Assembly (NCBI GenBank): GCA_958449275.1
Contig: CAUDHE010000001.1
Coordinates: 11,313 to 75,312 of the forward strand
Direction of reading: 5' to 3'
Length of the DNA: 64,000 nt
Source of the DNA: an uncultured Alistipes sp.
GTDB lineage: Bacteria > Bacteroidota > Bacteroidia > Bacteroidales > Rikenellaceae
The notes beneath the pieces were generated by a model. The model did not search any database. It saw only the letters and a list, made by a program, of their open reading frames with translations, and was not told the DNA's origin. The position numbers and the translations under genes are program-made. Each line of letters opens with the position of its first letter. Position 1 is the stretch's first letter. Shown here in pieces: positions 53,976 to 63,849 of this stretch.

Positions 53976-55298
53976 TTATGTCGTTTTACGGGTCGAAACA
54001 CGGAAGGTATCGCTGAATCCCCGGGTATCGGTCAAGGTGAAGTCGAAGTAGTTGTTGGTCGTTTCGTATTGGGTCGTTCCGTCGGAGTTGATGAAGCGGA
54101 TTTCGACGGAACTGCCTCCGTTGTTTCGGTGGACCTCGATGCGTTCACCCTCCTTCCAGGTTCGGTAGGCATTGCCGAAGGTCCTGTACTGCATTTCCCA
54201 TTTGGGATAATATGTTCCTGTCGAAGTCCGCTTGAAAGAGAGCGAGAGTACGTTGTCCGGATCGCAATGCTCGGTGACAATGACCAGGACGCCTTGCGCG
54301 GTGCCGTTCTGCCAGCGGAAGGTATTGAGATATTCTTTGTCGCCGGCCTTGGTTCCCCAGAAGGTGTACTCCGTTTTGGCGATACGGTAATCGTCGGGAT
54401 TCGTTCCGAGGATGGTCACGTTGTAGGTGTATGCGGTATTGCGGCGTACATTGAAATCGGAAGTATCGTTCTGTCCGATGTATATGTTGTATTCATAGAA
54501 TGCCTGATTCAGGCAAATGCGAATATTGACATAAGTAGCCATGCGGGGTGCCTTCCGGTAATTGCGGTCTTCGGGAAGAATAATTGCGGGAACTGTTCCC
54601 TGAAGATTTTCCAACTGATAGTAAGTGAGGGTATGACGCCTTTTCTTGGAAGTCAGCTTTTCGTACGGGAAGTCGAACTGCCCTTGAGTCGAAAGCAAGC
54701 GGTTGTCGGTCCACAGGGAGGAGCGCAGCGGAAGATTGTAGGGGATCATCGACACGATATAGGCGTCCGAGGAGAGTGACGACGAGATGGAAGCTGTGAA
54801 AGTAATCTTGCAAAAGGGCCTTGTCAGGCGTAATTCCAGGGATGAGAGCGCCTGCGAAACGGCAAACTCCTCTCTGGTGACGGCATACTCCAGACCGCCG
54901 GTCGGAAATCGGTCCGCAAAAGAGGCGGTAACCGTGAGGGCCTGAAGCTGCTCTTCGGTCAAAAGCCCCAAATCGCTGCCGAAGTTCCCGAGCGCATAGA
55001 TGCGGTATGTACCGTAAGGCAGTTCGAGGCGGGGTTGCATGTCGGTATTCTCGTAATAGGCGTGTTTGCGGTAGTCGAGCGCATCGTTGAAAATATAGAT
55101 ATTGACATTATCGGGGCGTCCGTTGATGACCCTCATGGTTCCATCCGGTAGATTCCAGGGCTGCCCGCTCTCTCCGAAGGTGAGATCGACTTCGCCGTAA
55201 CGGGCTGCAGGTGTCGGAACAATGTCTCCGGTTGCCTCCCTTTGACAGGAAGAGATGCTCAGGAAGAGGACGAGAAAGATGCTGATGATGAAGTTCAT
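53976..55298 (-). CDS. DUF4906-type fimbrial protein
   Basis: A 440-residue secreted protein (signal ending LSISSCQRE, a lipobox) that shares IYIGQNDTSDFNVRRNTAYT with the protein at 12479. It is probably a minor or tip subunit of a FimA/Mfa-type pilus. It is 18 nt downstream of the DUF3575 gene. Confidence 0.7.
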   Translation of the reverse strand: MNFIISIFLVLFLSISSCQREATGDIVPTPAARYGEVDLTFGESGQPWNLPDGTMRVINGRPDNVNIYIFNDALDYRKHAYYENTDMQPRLELPYGTYRIYALGNFGSDLGLLTEEQLQALTVTASFADRFPTGGLEYAVTREEFAVSQALSSLELRLTRPFCKITFTASISSSLSSDAYIVSMIPYNLPLRSSLWTDNRLLSTQGQFDFPYEKLTSKKRRHTLTYYQLENLQGTVPAIILPEDRNYRKAPRMATYVNIRICLNQAFYEYNIYIGQNDTSDFNVRRNTAYTYNVTILGTNPDDYRIAKTEYTFWGTKAGDKEYLNTFRWQNGTAQGVLVIVTEHCDPDNVLSLSFKRTSTGTYYPKWEMQYRTFGNAYRTWKEGERIEVHRNNGGSSVEIRFINSDGTTQYETTNNYFDFTLTDTRGFSDTFRVSTRKTT

Positions 55299-55316
55299 GA
55301 TTGCGTGAAGATTGAG

Positions 55317-55865
55317 TTAAAACAGGTAAGAAAAAGTGAGGGCGCACTTGGAGGGGCCGAAGACCCAGCGCCGGTGATGGCGGATATATTCGGGTTCCGA
55401 ATCGGGCGTGAAGCGTCGTTTTTCGCTCTCACGCATATGATAGATTCCAATGCCGCCCTCCAGCGTCATGTTCCAGCGTGCCGAGAGCGGCCAGCAGTAA
55501 CCATAGGAGATCCCGGCCCCCGAAAGCCATCCTTTGTGGCGGTGCGAGGCATTCCACACGTTGTACGACGCCAAAGCCGCGTGCATCGCCAGAAAATGTC
55601 CGGCATACTCCTCGAAAAACCAGTAGCGCACCCCGGGTTGCAGAGCGGCGGCTGTCAGGCCCAGTCTTTCGGTGCTGACAGGATTTGCGAGCAGGGCGAG
55701 TTCCACGGACCAATGCGGTGCGACAGCGGCCTCCAACGTAACATTCAGGGTTCCGGAAGCCAGCATCGGGGCGTTGATGCCTACGCTGAAATATTGAGCC
55801 GAAGCACGCGGAGCCGAAAAGCAGACTGCGGCCATACACAGTAAAAACAATAGTTTGCGGTTCAT
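55317..55865 (-). CDS. DUF3575 outer-membrane protein
   Basis: A 182-residue protein with a signal peptide (LFLLCMAAVCFSAPRASA) and an eight-strand barrel-like pattern ending ALTFSYLF. DUF3575 genes accompany fimbrial operons in Bacteroidales. Confidence 0.75.
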   Translation of the reverse strand: MNRKLLFLLCMAAVCFSAPRASAQYFSVGINAPMLASGTLNVTLEAAVAPHWSVELALLANPVSTERLGLTAAALQPGVRYWFFEEYAGHFLAMHAALASYNVWNASHRHKGWLSGAGISYGYCWPLSARWNMTLEGGIGIYHMRESEKRRFTPDSEPEYIRHHRRWVFGPSKCALTFSYLF

Positions 55866-55935
55866 GTCGCGGATTCATATAATAGAGGACAGAGCGGAGT
55901 GATAGCCTCCTCTCTGTCCGTTTCACTTGCCGGGA

Positions 55936-56964
55936 TTAAATGCCGATATTGATGTTTTGAGTGACGGGGGTTTCCCACGGAGCGACCGTAATGGAAGCCG
56001 TCACATCCTGTCCGGTCAGACCGGTCAGACCAATCGCCACCCGGTAATATCCGTTACGTGCGAGCTGTCCGTTGCCGGCGGTGCCGGATAGTTCGACTTC
56101 ATACGAGATAGGGACCTGGTCGGAAGTCGTCGAGGTCTTGCCGTCACGGTCATACACCCCGTCGAGCGTCAGCAGGACGCGGCTGCCTGAGGCGAGAGCC
56201 GCGTTCTCGAAGCAGTAGAACAGAGCGTTGAATCGACCGCTCGTCTCACCCGGGGTTTGGGTGTGCGTAAAAGTCATGGCTCCGGTTTTAGGCGTTCCTC
56301 CGAAATAGGGAGTCTGCATCGCCGAACGGGAAAGTTTGACCGAGGTAATCCGGACCGTTCCCGGATACTTGTCGGCAAAGGCAGGAGACAGGGAGGCTTG
56401 AACGGCTACTTTGGCTACGTCGCGCCGCAAAGTAATGGCCACTTCGGTCGTCGTACCTGCTGCGCCGATGCTTTTCGTCGCTGTGCCGGACATCAGAAAT
56501 CCACCGCTGCGCAGCGCCTTGCTCGAGACATTGGCGAAAGTGCCGTTGTAGCTGCCCGGAGTCTCTTCCGTCAGGGCGAGCAGGGCTGTTTTGGTCGTAA
56601 TGTTTTCATCGACGGCAGCATTCGCCAGCGCATAGAATTCGATACTCTTACCGGCTGTCGAACGCGGCAGGGCGAACGTGGAGCGTCTGGATGAAAGTTC
56701 CGCCGATGTGAAATTGCGGCGCATGACCAGAGCACCCTCCTCAAAACAGAATACGGTAAGCGAGGAAAGCGATTGCTCCCACGCTTCGGTCGTGGTGGTA
56801 TTGTCGAAGAAAGCACGTGTGAAGTCGGCATTCTCTTCGGCGACGAAGGTGATGGATGCTTGAGGCAGGTCGGTGGCGGCCGGAGTGAAGGTCTGTGTCT
56901 CCTCTTTGGCACAGGAGGCAAGAAGTGCCGCGCTTGCTGCGGCCCAGATAAGATGTTTTTTCAT
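55936..56964 (-). CDS. FimA/Mfa1-type fimbrilin
   Basis: A 342-residue lipoprotein (LLASCAKEE) with the fimbrilin layout: LPQASITFVAEENADFTRAF at the N-terminus and a C-terminal strand VAPWETPVTQNINIGI. It heads the fimbrial operon and is probably the stalk subunit. Gingipain-like maturation after Arg is possible at TRAF. Confidence 0.75.
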   Translation of the reverse strand: MKKHLIWAAASAALLASCAKEETQTFTPAATDLPQASITFVAEENADFTRAFFDNTTTTEAWEQSLSSLTVFCFEEGALVMRRNFTSAELSSRRSTFALPRSTAGKSIEFYALANAAVDENITTKTALLALTEETPGSYNGTFANVSSKALRSGGFLMSGTATKSIGAAGTTTEVAITLRRDVAKVAVQASLSPAFADKYPGTVRITSVKLSRSAMQTPYFGGTPKTGAMTFTHTQTPGETSGRFNALFYCFENAALASGSRVLLTLDGVYDRDGKTSTTSDQVPISYEVELSGTAGNGQLARNGYYRVAIGLTGLTGQDVTASITVAPWETPVTQNINIGI

Positions 56965-57010
56965 GGTTGTAAAATGTTTGAAATGGTTAATGAATATGGG
57001 TTTTCAAGTG

Positions 57011-57478
57011 TCAGGGATTTCGAGGTCTGCCGCGAAGCCGCACGAAAAGTCCGTGCTGGCTGACATATTCCTGCAGGAACTCCCGCAGCCGAGCCACGAG
57101 CGTTCCGTATTCCCGTCGTTGCAGAATGCCGTCGTCGAGGTTGAACGAACCGAACACGGGAGCACAGATGTCGCAAAGCTGAAGCGCCAGCGGCCGCAGT
57201 TGGTATTCAGGAATTTGCGGATAATCCGTGGCTAGAATATCCCGCAACAAGTCGTAGCGCGAGAATATCAGCCCTTCGTACAGTACGGCATCGGCACGGG
57301 CAGTGGCTTTCAGTGGCGAAAAACCCTGGGCAAGCGTCGTCCGATAGACGGCGTATGCCCGATTGCTGCGGGTTGCGACCAGCTCCCGGGCACCGGTGAG
57401 TTGCGGATGGCGTTCTGCAAGGAACTCCTCCAGCCTGCGGCGGTAATAATCCGCAGTGATCTCGCCTGAGCCTGTCAT
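57011..57478 (-). CDS. DUF1896 protein
   Basis: A 155-residue protein matching DUF1896 (REYGTLVARLREFLQEYVSQ at the end; LYEGLIFSRYDLLRDIL in the middle). It regularly follows DUF3945/DUF4099 genes in Bacteroidales conjugative elements; function is unknown. Six nt separate it from its upstream neighbour. Confidence 0.75.
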   Translation of the reverse strand: MTGSGEITADYYRRRLEEFLAERHPQLTGARELVATRSNRAYAVYRTTLAQGFSPLKATARADAVLYEGLIFSRYDLLRDILATDYPQIPEYQLRPLALQLCDICAPVFGSFNLDDGILQRREYGTLVARLREFLQEYVSQHGLFVRLRGRPRNP

Positions 57479-57484
57479 GGCGGC

Positions 57485-58813
57485 TTATCTCCTGTGACCC
57501 CGGCTCTGCGACTGCTCCGGAATATCGTTGTCTACATGCATGTCATTTTCGCTCTGCACCGGGGCACCGGCAGCCTGTTTCCCGGCCTGCTGTTGGCTCT
57601 GCGCCTGTGCCTGTGCCTTCTCCTGTTCCATACGGCGCAGACTTACATAAGTTACACCGTTGGTATTCCGGTCAATGCAGATATCGCGCTTGAGCGGCAT
57701 TCCATTACGGTCCGTAAGGCCCTTGCCGCTGATAGGCTCGTAGGCCAGGAGCATTCTCATGCGGGTGTCGTCCAACTGTCGAGCAAGGTAATCGGGAACA
57801 TACGGGCGCTGATAGTGATGACCGGTCGTTCTGTAATCCCGTGTGTGGGTATCGTATTGGACATCGCAGGAGAACGTGTTGTCATTGCCGTAATAGTGGC
57901 AGTTGTCCAAATGTACCTTCCGACCGCGCTTATACTCCTCCTGCTGTTCTTCGCTCATGCGGGCGTTGAAGACGTATTCGGGGGCCTGAATCTCACGGCA
58001 GGGAATAAAGGTCATACGGTTGGTTGTGCAGTTGAAACCGGCTACGCAATACTCTCCATCGTGACGAATGGGACGTTCAAGCGTTTTCCCGGCAGCCAAT
58101 GCCTTCTTATCTTCCGCACTCAACTCGATGCTGAGCGTGGCGTCTTGCTCGAATTCCGGAATCGCAAGCGGGCTTTGCAGCTCGAAACCGATTTCATTGT
58201 ATTCATTCTTGACGGCCTTGATAGCATACAGCCCATCCATTTGTATCTGCTCGTTCAGTTTGGATTTGAGAGGATAGAGTTTCTGCGGCTCTTTACCCAG
58301 TTCCATCTCCTTGAAAATACCGTCCTGCTCCATCTGTTTGACATCGAACCCTGCTGCCGCCAGTTCTGCCTTGGGCATACGGCATTCATCGAAGATGATC
58401 TTTTCGAGGTTTTGCGTATAGGTGCGGTATTTTTTCGCGGTCTCCAGCAAAACTTCGTTTTTGGGGTCCTCATGCAATTTACGAAGGTCTGCAGCTACAG
58501 CACCTACCTTGTCGAACGAAACGATATACAGTTCGGGCATTTTGGCAGGATCCTGCATCTGGGCCCGCATGTTTTTGAAGAAATTGGCGATGAACAGGCT
58601 GTCGCGCTTTTGATAAAAGGCCGGCTGATTCTTCGTCGTCGGGTCGGTCGTAACAATTTCCTGATTTCCCTTGTTGTCCTGTATCAGGTTGCTGACCGCT
58701 TTGACACTGCCGTCTTCGGGGTAACGCAGCAGAATGGTCTCCTTGTCCGGGTCGGGATGGACCGGCATCGGACGTTCCGAGGCTGTCGAATTCGTTTTTT
58801 CTTGTTTTGCCAT
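57485..58813 (-). CDS. DUF3945/DUF4099-type protein
   Basis: The 442-residue protein has the DUF3945 sequence style (LSAEDKKALAAGKTLERPIR, then CDVQYDTHTRDY) and a low-complexity Gln-rich tail. It lies between the coupling protein and DUF1896, the usual order. Function is unknown. Confidence 0.75.
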   Translation of the reverse strand: MAKQEKTNSTASERPMPVHPDPDKETILLRYPEDGSVKAVSNLIQDNKGNQEIVTTDPTTKNQPAFYQKRDSLFIANFFKNMRAQMQDPAKMPELYIVSFDKVGAVAADLRKLHEDPKNEVLLETAKKYRTYTQNLEKIIFDECRMPKAELAAAGFDVKQMEQDGIFKEMELGKEPQKLYPLKSKLNEQIQMDGLYAIKAVKNEYNEIGFELQSPLAIPEFEQDATLSIELSAEDKKALAAGKTLERPIRHDGEYCVAGFNCTTNRMTFIPCREIQAPEYVFNARMSEEQQEEYKRGRKVHLDNCHYYGNDNTFSCDVQYDTHTRDYRTTGHHYQRPYVPDYLARQLDDTRMRMLLAYEPISGKGLTDRNGMPLKRDICIDRNTNGVTYVSLRRMEQEKAQAQAQSQQQAGKQAAGAPVQSENDMHVDNDIPEQSQSRGHRR

Positions 58814-58947
58814 AATAGTAAAATTTTAATGGTTGGTATGTCTTTGCAGTGCGAATGTATGACATTGATTTGATGCGCGATACAGATGTCGCTTTCCTGG
58901 CCCTGACAGGCACTGTGGGGCACGTTCGAGCACTCGTGATACGGGGA

Positions 58948-60975
58948 TTACCGGGAGGCAGTCCCTTTTTTCGGTTCAGGAATCAGATGACGAAGCGCGG
59001 GGTCGGTTTTGATACGCTCCATTTCGTCCTTGATGATTTGATTCACCTCGACACGGATGCGGTCGTAGTTCTCCTCGATCTGACGCTCCATGCAATCCTC
59101 CCCGTTCTCGTCCTCGAAGAAGGAGATTTGCGGTATGGGAACGTAGGATTTCTCTTCGCGGGCGACGGCGGCGGTATCGACGACAATCTTGGCGTGAAAA
59201 ACCTTCTGCTCGATCTCCTCGCCGAAGTTATCCGCGACGGCTCCGGCGAACATGCCCTGCGAGAGGTTGCTGATTTTGGCGGCCGGAATGAGCGAATCGA
59301 GCTGCGTACTGTACGAGGTGGACTGCTGTTCGGGAGAGATGGAGAGGGATTCGCGGCACTGGACGTTCTTGCCGAAGCGCTCGGAGAGGATGCGAGCCGT
59401 ATCGCCCATGACCTGACCGCTGAAGATGTTGCCGACCGTATTCTCGATGACTTTGGCCTCCTTCTCTCCGTAGTCGCGTTCGAGCTGCGAAAAATCTTGG
59501 AAACCCAGACACACGGCGACCTTGTTCGAGCGGGCCGTAGCAATCAGGTTGTCCAGGCCACGGAAATAAATGGTGGGAAGCTCGTCGATGATGATGGACG
59601 ACTTGAGTTTGCCCTTCTGGTTGATGAGACGCACGATGCGGGAGTTGTACAGCCCCAGGGCGGCTCCGTAGATGCTTTGCCGGTCGGGGTTGTTGCCGAT
59701 GCAGAGGATCTTCGGCTCGTCGGGATTGTTGATGTCGAGCGTGAAGTCTTCGCCGCTCATGACCCAGTACAGTTGCGGCGAGATAAGACGCGAAAGAGGT
59801 ATCTTGGCCGAAGCGATCTGACCCTGCAACTGGTCTTGGGCGCCGGACTTCCAGGCGTCCATAAAGGGCGAGAGGTAGTTCTCCAACGACGGATAGGACG
59901 TAAGGATGATGAACAGGTCCGAGTAGCGTTTGTTCAGCAGCTCGATGGCGTGCGGGAACGTACAGTAGCGGCCGTCCTTGTAGATTTTGAGAAACCAGAT
60001 GATTGCCGCAAGCAGGATAATCGGCGAATCGACGAAGAAATCGCCCTGTTTCTCGATCCACGTCTTATTGAGGTTAAGCATGATTGTGTAGGCCGACTCG
60101 TAGGCGTCCGAGATGTCGGTCATGAATTTCGCGGCGATGGGATTGCAACGATGCGAGCGGCGCGGGTCGTCGAAGTTGATGACGTAGAATTTGGGCTGTA
60201 CTTTATAGCTGTGCCGATGTCGGCGCAGATGGTTGTAGGCAATGAGCGAGAGGTCGGGAAACTTGTAGTCGTAAACGTACATGGCGAAGCCTTTCTCGAT
60301 TTGCTGCTTGATATACTGATTGACTACGGCGTAGCTTTTGCCTGAGCCGGGAGTGCCCAGGACTATGCTCGCCCGGAAGGGATTGACGACATTGATCCAA
60401 CCCGGACGCCACTGTTTACGATAATAGTAGCTGGTGGCCAGATTCACGGAATATTCGTTCTCGATAAGGCGGGTTTCCTGTTGGAAGCTCTCGTTCTCGA
60501 CATTGAACGGGTCGTCGGGAGGCGTCCCGATAAGCAGTCGTCCGGCCCAGACACCGGCGGTAAGCAGGCAGATGTAACCCGCACAGACGCATACGCTATA
60601 ACCCAGGCAGAGAACGGCGGGATTGCCGGCTGTGTGCAGCAGCGGCGTACTGCCCAGATAAAGGACCGAACCTGCGAGTGCGCACGGCAGAATGCGGCGC
60701 CACGTCATCCGCTCACTACGGACACCGGTTGTGCCCAGGCAGGAAAGAGCCAGGAACAACACCGAGAACAATTTCGTGTAGAGCGGTGAAGAGAAAAGAT
60801 AGGTAGTATGCTGGAAATTCGTAAGGATACGGTCCGCCAAGTCGAGCGTTCATCCCTGTTGGGCGAACCAGTCATGGCAATACCAATAGAGGTGGATGAG
60901 AACGAAAAGCAGACTGATGCCGCGCATGAATTGCATCGTCTGTCCCAAACCCCGCAAGTCGTCTTCCTGTTGCAT
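58948..60975 (-). CDS. mobC: VirD4-type coupling protein with an in-frame TGA
   Basis: From 60975 the frame reads MQQEDDLRGLGQTMQFMRGI, a membrane helix, DWFAQQG, TGA (60852-60850), then TLDLADRILTNFQ and a complete coupling protein with Walker A LGTPGSGKSY and Walker B IIIDELPTIYF. As I recall the family, QGW-T is conserved here, so the TGA replaces Trp. Otherwise the gene is intact (675 codons). Internal restart at 60840 would lose the first membrane helix. A TACCTTTG box at 60995-60988 lies just upstream. Confidence 0.85.
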
Positions 60976-61104
60976 GTTTTTTTCGGGCAAAGGTATCTTT
61001 CGGCAGAAAATTCGGGCATTGAATTGCGGATATGTCATCTTCAGGCACGCCGGGGCATCTTCTCTGTCAGGAAACAGGGCTGTCTGTACAGCCCTGGTCT
61101 TCGT

Positions 61105-61713
61105 TTACTCCTGACTGAGACGGAGCATGACCTCGTGCATACGGTCGAGCAGCGGCGTGAGACGTAGTTTGCGATTGATTGCGGCGTGGCGCAGCACATC
61201 GTAATTCGGCATTCGGACATTGAAAGTCGTCTCAAAGGCCCGAACGATGGTTTTCAGCTTGGCCGGACTGCCGCTTGCCGTAGTCAGGAAGCCGAGTTCA
61301 TATAAGGGGGTAATCAATTCCACCAGGTCTGTCGCACAATAGTCCTTGCCCAGATATAGCGGGGAAACGGGCACAACTTCCGGCAGCGCGGAAAAGGCCG
61401 GATGTTCGATGCGCAGCTCCAGAATGTGCAGCTCGCAATCGACCAGATGCAAGGCTTTGTTACAATAAGTCGTCGCGCACTCCCCGCAGGCGATATGTTT
61501 CAAAAGCTCGGCATACGAGGCCAATTCAACCCGCAAATGAGACAATTCCCGCATGAGTCCCGGTGTACAGGGACTGTCGGTAAGTTTAGCCAAATGTTTG
61601 CAGAAAGTCCCGTAGTATGCTTTCCATACGTGCGGTGCAGAGAGAGTCATCCCTCCGGCAGATGCCTCTTCCAGCATCTTCAATAGTTCCCAGTTCTTCA
61701 AGTTCGATTTCAT
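61105..61713 (-). CDS. rteC: RteC-family regulator
   Basis: The 202-residue protein matches RteC: helical N-terminal part, then DLVELITPLYELGFL and IVRAFETTFNVRMPNYDVLR. In CTnDOT, RteC activates the excision operon. The rteA/rteB two-component genes are not in the window. It is upstream of the coupling protein on the same strand. Confidence 0.8.
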   Translation of the reverse strand: MKSNLKNWELLKMLEEASAGGMTLSAPHVWKAYYGTFCKHLAKLTDSPCTPGLMRELSHLRVELASYAELLKHIACGECATTYCNKALHLVDCELHILELRIEHPAFSALPEVVPVSPLYLGKDYCATDLVELITPLYELGFLTTASGSPAKLKTIVRAFETTFNVRMPNYDVLRHAAINRKLRLTPLLDRMHEVMLRLSQE

Positions 61714-62178
61714 AGCAGTTTGGTTTTAATTTATAGATACCCTGGCATTGCCCGGGGTGAACTGACGTATGAAATATCCTGAAAGAGAAAAGGTTCCCGC
61801 AGACGTAAACGTGCACGAAAACCTTTGGAAAGAAAAACGAATGTCGACTGACAAGAATAATGCGCAGGTTGCCTTTCTTCTTGTCAAAAAAGCAGATATA
61901 TGTCGATGAAAGGTGTATGCAGCCGGATAATCATTGATTCGTTTTTATAAATATAGTGATTTATAAACAGAATCCGATTGTATTCAACCGAGACACTGGT
62001 ATTTTGTATGTATTTGCGTCCCTAATTATTCCTGGTATATGAACAGGGTTACGACTGATTCGAACAATTAGCTTGAAAACGAGCGTAATTTTAGTAATAC
62101 GAAATGGAAGAAGTAGGTAGAAAGGAATAATTTCAATAGTCAAATTTTGGAAGGGCATAAATATTATTCTCTAAAAAA
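61714..62178. other. Non-coding stretch upstream of rteC
   Basis: This stretch holds no gene I can support. It has a 9-bp inverted repeat, TGACAAGAA (61849-61857)/TTCTTGTCA (61878-61886), with a 20-nt loop, possibly part of the rteC leader or a regulator site. Confidence 0.45.
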
Positions 62179-62213
62179 TAGGAATAGCGACGTATCATAC
62201 GTCGCTATTCCTA
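62179..62213 (-). terminator. Terminator of the peptide operon
   Basis: TAGGAATAGCGACGTAT and its exact complement surround a single C, followed on the minus strand by TTTTTTAG. It lies 32 nt past the precursor gene's stop. Confidence 0.85.
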
Positions 62214-62244
62214 CCAAGCGTATTATTTTAAGATTGCCAAAAAC

Positions 62245-62535
62245 CTACTCATTGCATACTACAAGACGGGATACGGGATTAGTTGGACATGCCTGGGATT
62301 GACAGTCATAAATTTCGATCGTTAATTGTGGCTGCACTTCATCACACTTGAAAGCGCATGATTTTTGACAGGCTGTTGCGCGGTTTTCTGTTGGGCATAC
62401 ACCACCGCAACTTCCACAATTCGTCCCACCGGAATCTCCAATAATAGTTCGGGTTGTAGTAGTGTCGTCACCGCCACGAATCTTCAGCATATCCAAATCC
62501 TGGACAATTTCTTTTTTCAACTGCAACTTTTTCAT
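62245..62535 (-). CDS. Double-glycine natural-product precursor peptide, Cys-rich
   Basis: A 96-residue peptide. The N-terminus MKKLQLKKEIVQDLDMLKIR followed by GG is the leader type of Bacteroidetes peptide precursors (TIGR04149-like), cut after GG by a C39-type exporter. The remaining 70 or so residues hold nine Cys in GSCGG-, AC-x3-C-x3-C- and C-x4-C-like groups. No modifying enzyme or exporter gene is inside the window. It lies 24 nt behind the esterase-like gene in the same transcript. Confidence 0.7.
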   Translation of the reverse strand: MKKLQLKKEIVQDLDMLKIRGGDDTTTTRTIIGDSGGTNCGSCGGVCPTENRATACQKSCAFKCDEVQPQLTIEIYDCQSQACPTNPVSRLVVCNE

Positions 62536-62559
62536 AACTCATGACTTTTTTAATTTTCC

Positions 62560-63849
62560 TTACTCTGTTTGCAGATTTTCAGGTTCCTCTGTCTTGTTAT
62601 TCAATTGCATACATTCGATGTCGCGGATATAATATATCCCGTCGAAGATGTTGAGCCAATGGCCGTTTTTACGTTTACCTACTTCGGGAAATTCAAAAAC
62701 TGCTGTTCTATATCCGTCAAGCCACCTCAATCTTTCACAATTTATGAACGCATAAGGTGCATCACTTGTAAAATGCGCAATCTGTTGTTCTAACTCGCCG
62801 GGTTGCTGTAAATCAGAACGATTCAATGATGTTATAGCAATAGAATACACCTCATTACCCAGTTCGTGATAAAGGTTTTCGGTCAATAGATTGTGATAGT
62901 AATCATTTAATGCGCAATCCATTATTTGAGATACATCTTTTGCGGCATGCAGATTCGCACACCAGATAATCAACTTTTCATCGGGGAAGTGCTTTTTGTA
63001 CCATAATACATTTTCAGCCATCGCGTTGTCTCGTATCTGTACTCGCATAGAACCGAGAAGACCGCCGAATACGCGATATTTAAGCCGAGATGAAAAATCG
63101 AAAAAATTACGATCCATATTTCTCAGCCATTGTTTTATTGCACTAAAATCGGTTGTCATTCCATATTGGTCTATCAAGCAATCGACTCGATTTCTAATTT
63201 GGTTCAATATGGAAATATATTCGAATTGTTCTTCTGGAGTTATCGATTCCGGATCATGCGAATGATTTTGTAATTGTCCCCATAAAGTATGTAATCGAGT
63301 CCAGGGAATGCCCAAGTCATCCGTTTGGGAATATTCATCTAAAATTTGTTTAGCAATAAAAATGTCTGAATATGGAATATCGCAATCCATGCCGAAAAAT
63401 TTGAAATATCCGCTATCGAGCATTTCCAGAATTGGGGCGATTGATTCACGATGCATAATCCAAGGAGTGCTAAAAAGCAGATCTTCAGATGTAAGCATGT
63501 CGCCTGACGGTAGCCGGCCGAAAGCATAGCCGGAAAGCATAGGCGCCATTTCAAATACTAATGTTGTAAAACCACATTCATGCAACTTACGCAACAAGCC
63601 GATTCGTGCCGTTGTCGATGTGATATCGAAGTGCATCTGTTCTCCTAAAACGACAATGGACTTGTCCTTCACGATTTCTTTGATAAAATCCCATTGGTCG
63701 TCGTCCTGCATGGCGATGGCATTTCGAGCGATATTCCATTCAGGTGTATGGGAATTGTCCCACGGGGAAATGGGGGCTCCGGTCTGTACAGCCGTACAGC
63801 CGTACATCATTGATATTAAAGCCGCAAAAAAATAAAGTGTCTTTTTCAT
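62560..63849 (-). CDS. Lipoprotein of the erythromycin-esterase superfamily
   Basis: The 429-residue protein has a lipobox (ISMMYGCTAV) and the superfamily motifs: SIVVLGEQMHFDITST, TLVFEMAP, IRDNAMAENVLWY and IIWCANLHAAKD. EreA/EreB use the matching Glu and His residues to hydrolyse macrolide rings; many family members have unrelated roles. A lipid anchor and linkage to a peptide precursor point to a periplasmic or surface hydrolase, perhaps acting on the peptide. Macrolide resistance is not implied. Confidence 0.7.
   Translation of the reverse strand: MKKTLYFFAALISMMYGCTAVQTGAPISPWDNSHTPEWNIARNAIAMQDDDQWDFIKEIVKDKSIVVLGEQMHFDITSTTARIGLLRKLHECGFTTLVFEMAPMLSGYAFGRLPSGDMLTSEDLLFSTPWIMHRESIAPILEMLDSGYFKFFGMDCDIPYSDIFIAKQILDEYSQTDDLGIPWTRLHTLWGQLQNHSHDPESITPEEQFEYISILNQIRNRVDCLIDQYGMTTDFSAIKQWLRNMDRNFFDFSSRLKYRVFGGLLGSMRVQIRDNAMAENVLWYKKHFPDEKLIIWCANLHAAKDVSQIMDCALNDYYHNLLTENLYHELGNEVYSIAITSLNRSDLQQPGELEQQIAHFTSDAPYAFINCERLRWLDGYRTAVFEFPEVGKRKNGHWLNIFDGIYYIRDIECMQLNNKTEEPENLQTE

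Noticed and set aside
57494..60345. Two long plus-strand frames (459 and 498 codons)
   Set aside because: They mirror DUF3945 and the coupling protein, whose Walker motifs and family patterns are on the minus strand.
2975..60852. Selenocysteine insertion at the in-frame TGAs
   Set aside because: No family involved uses Cys or Sec at these positions and no SECIS-like element was seen just downstream.
62560..63849. Macrolide resistance gene
   Set aside because: Motifs place it in the esterase superfamily, but the lipid anchor and neighbouring peptide gene do not resemble ere resistance loci.
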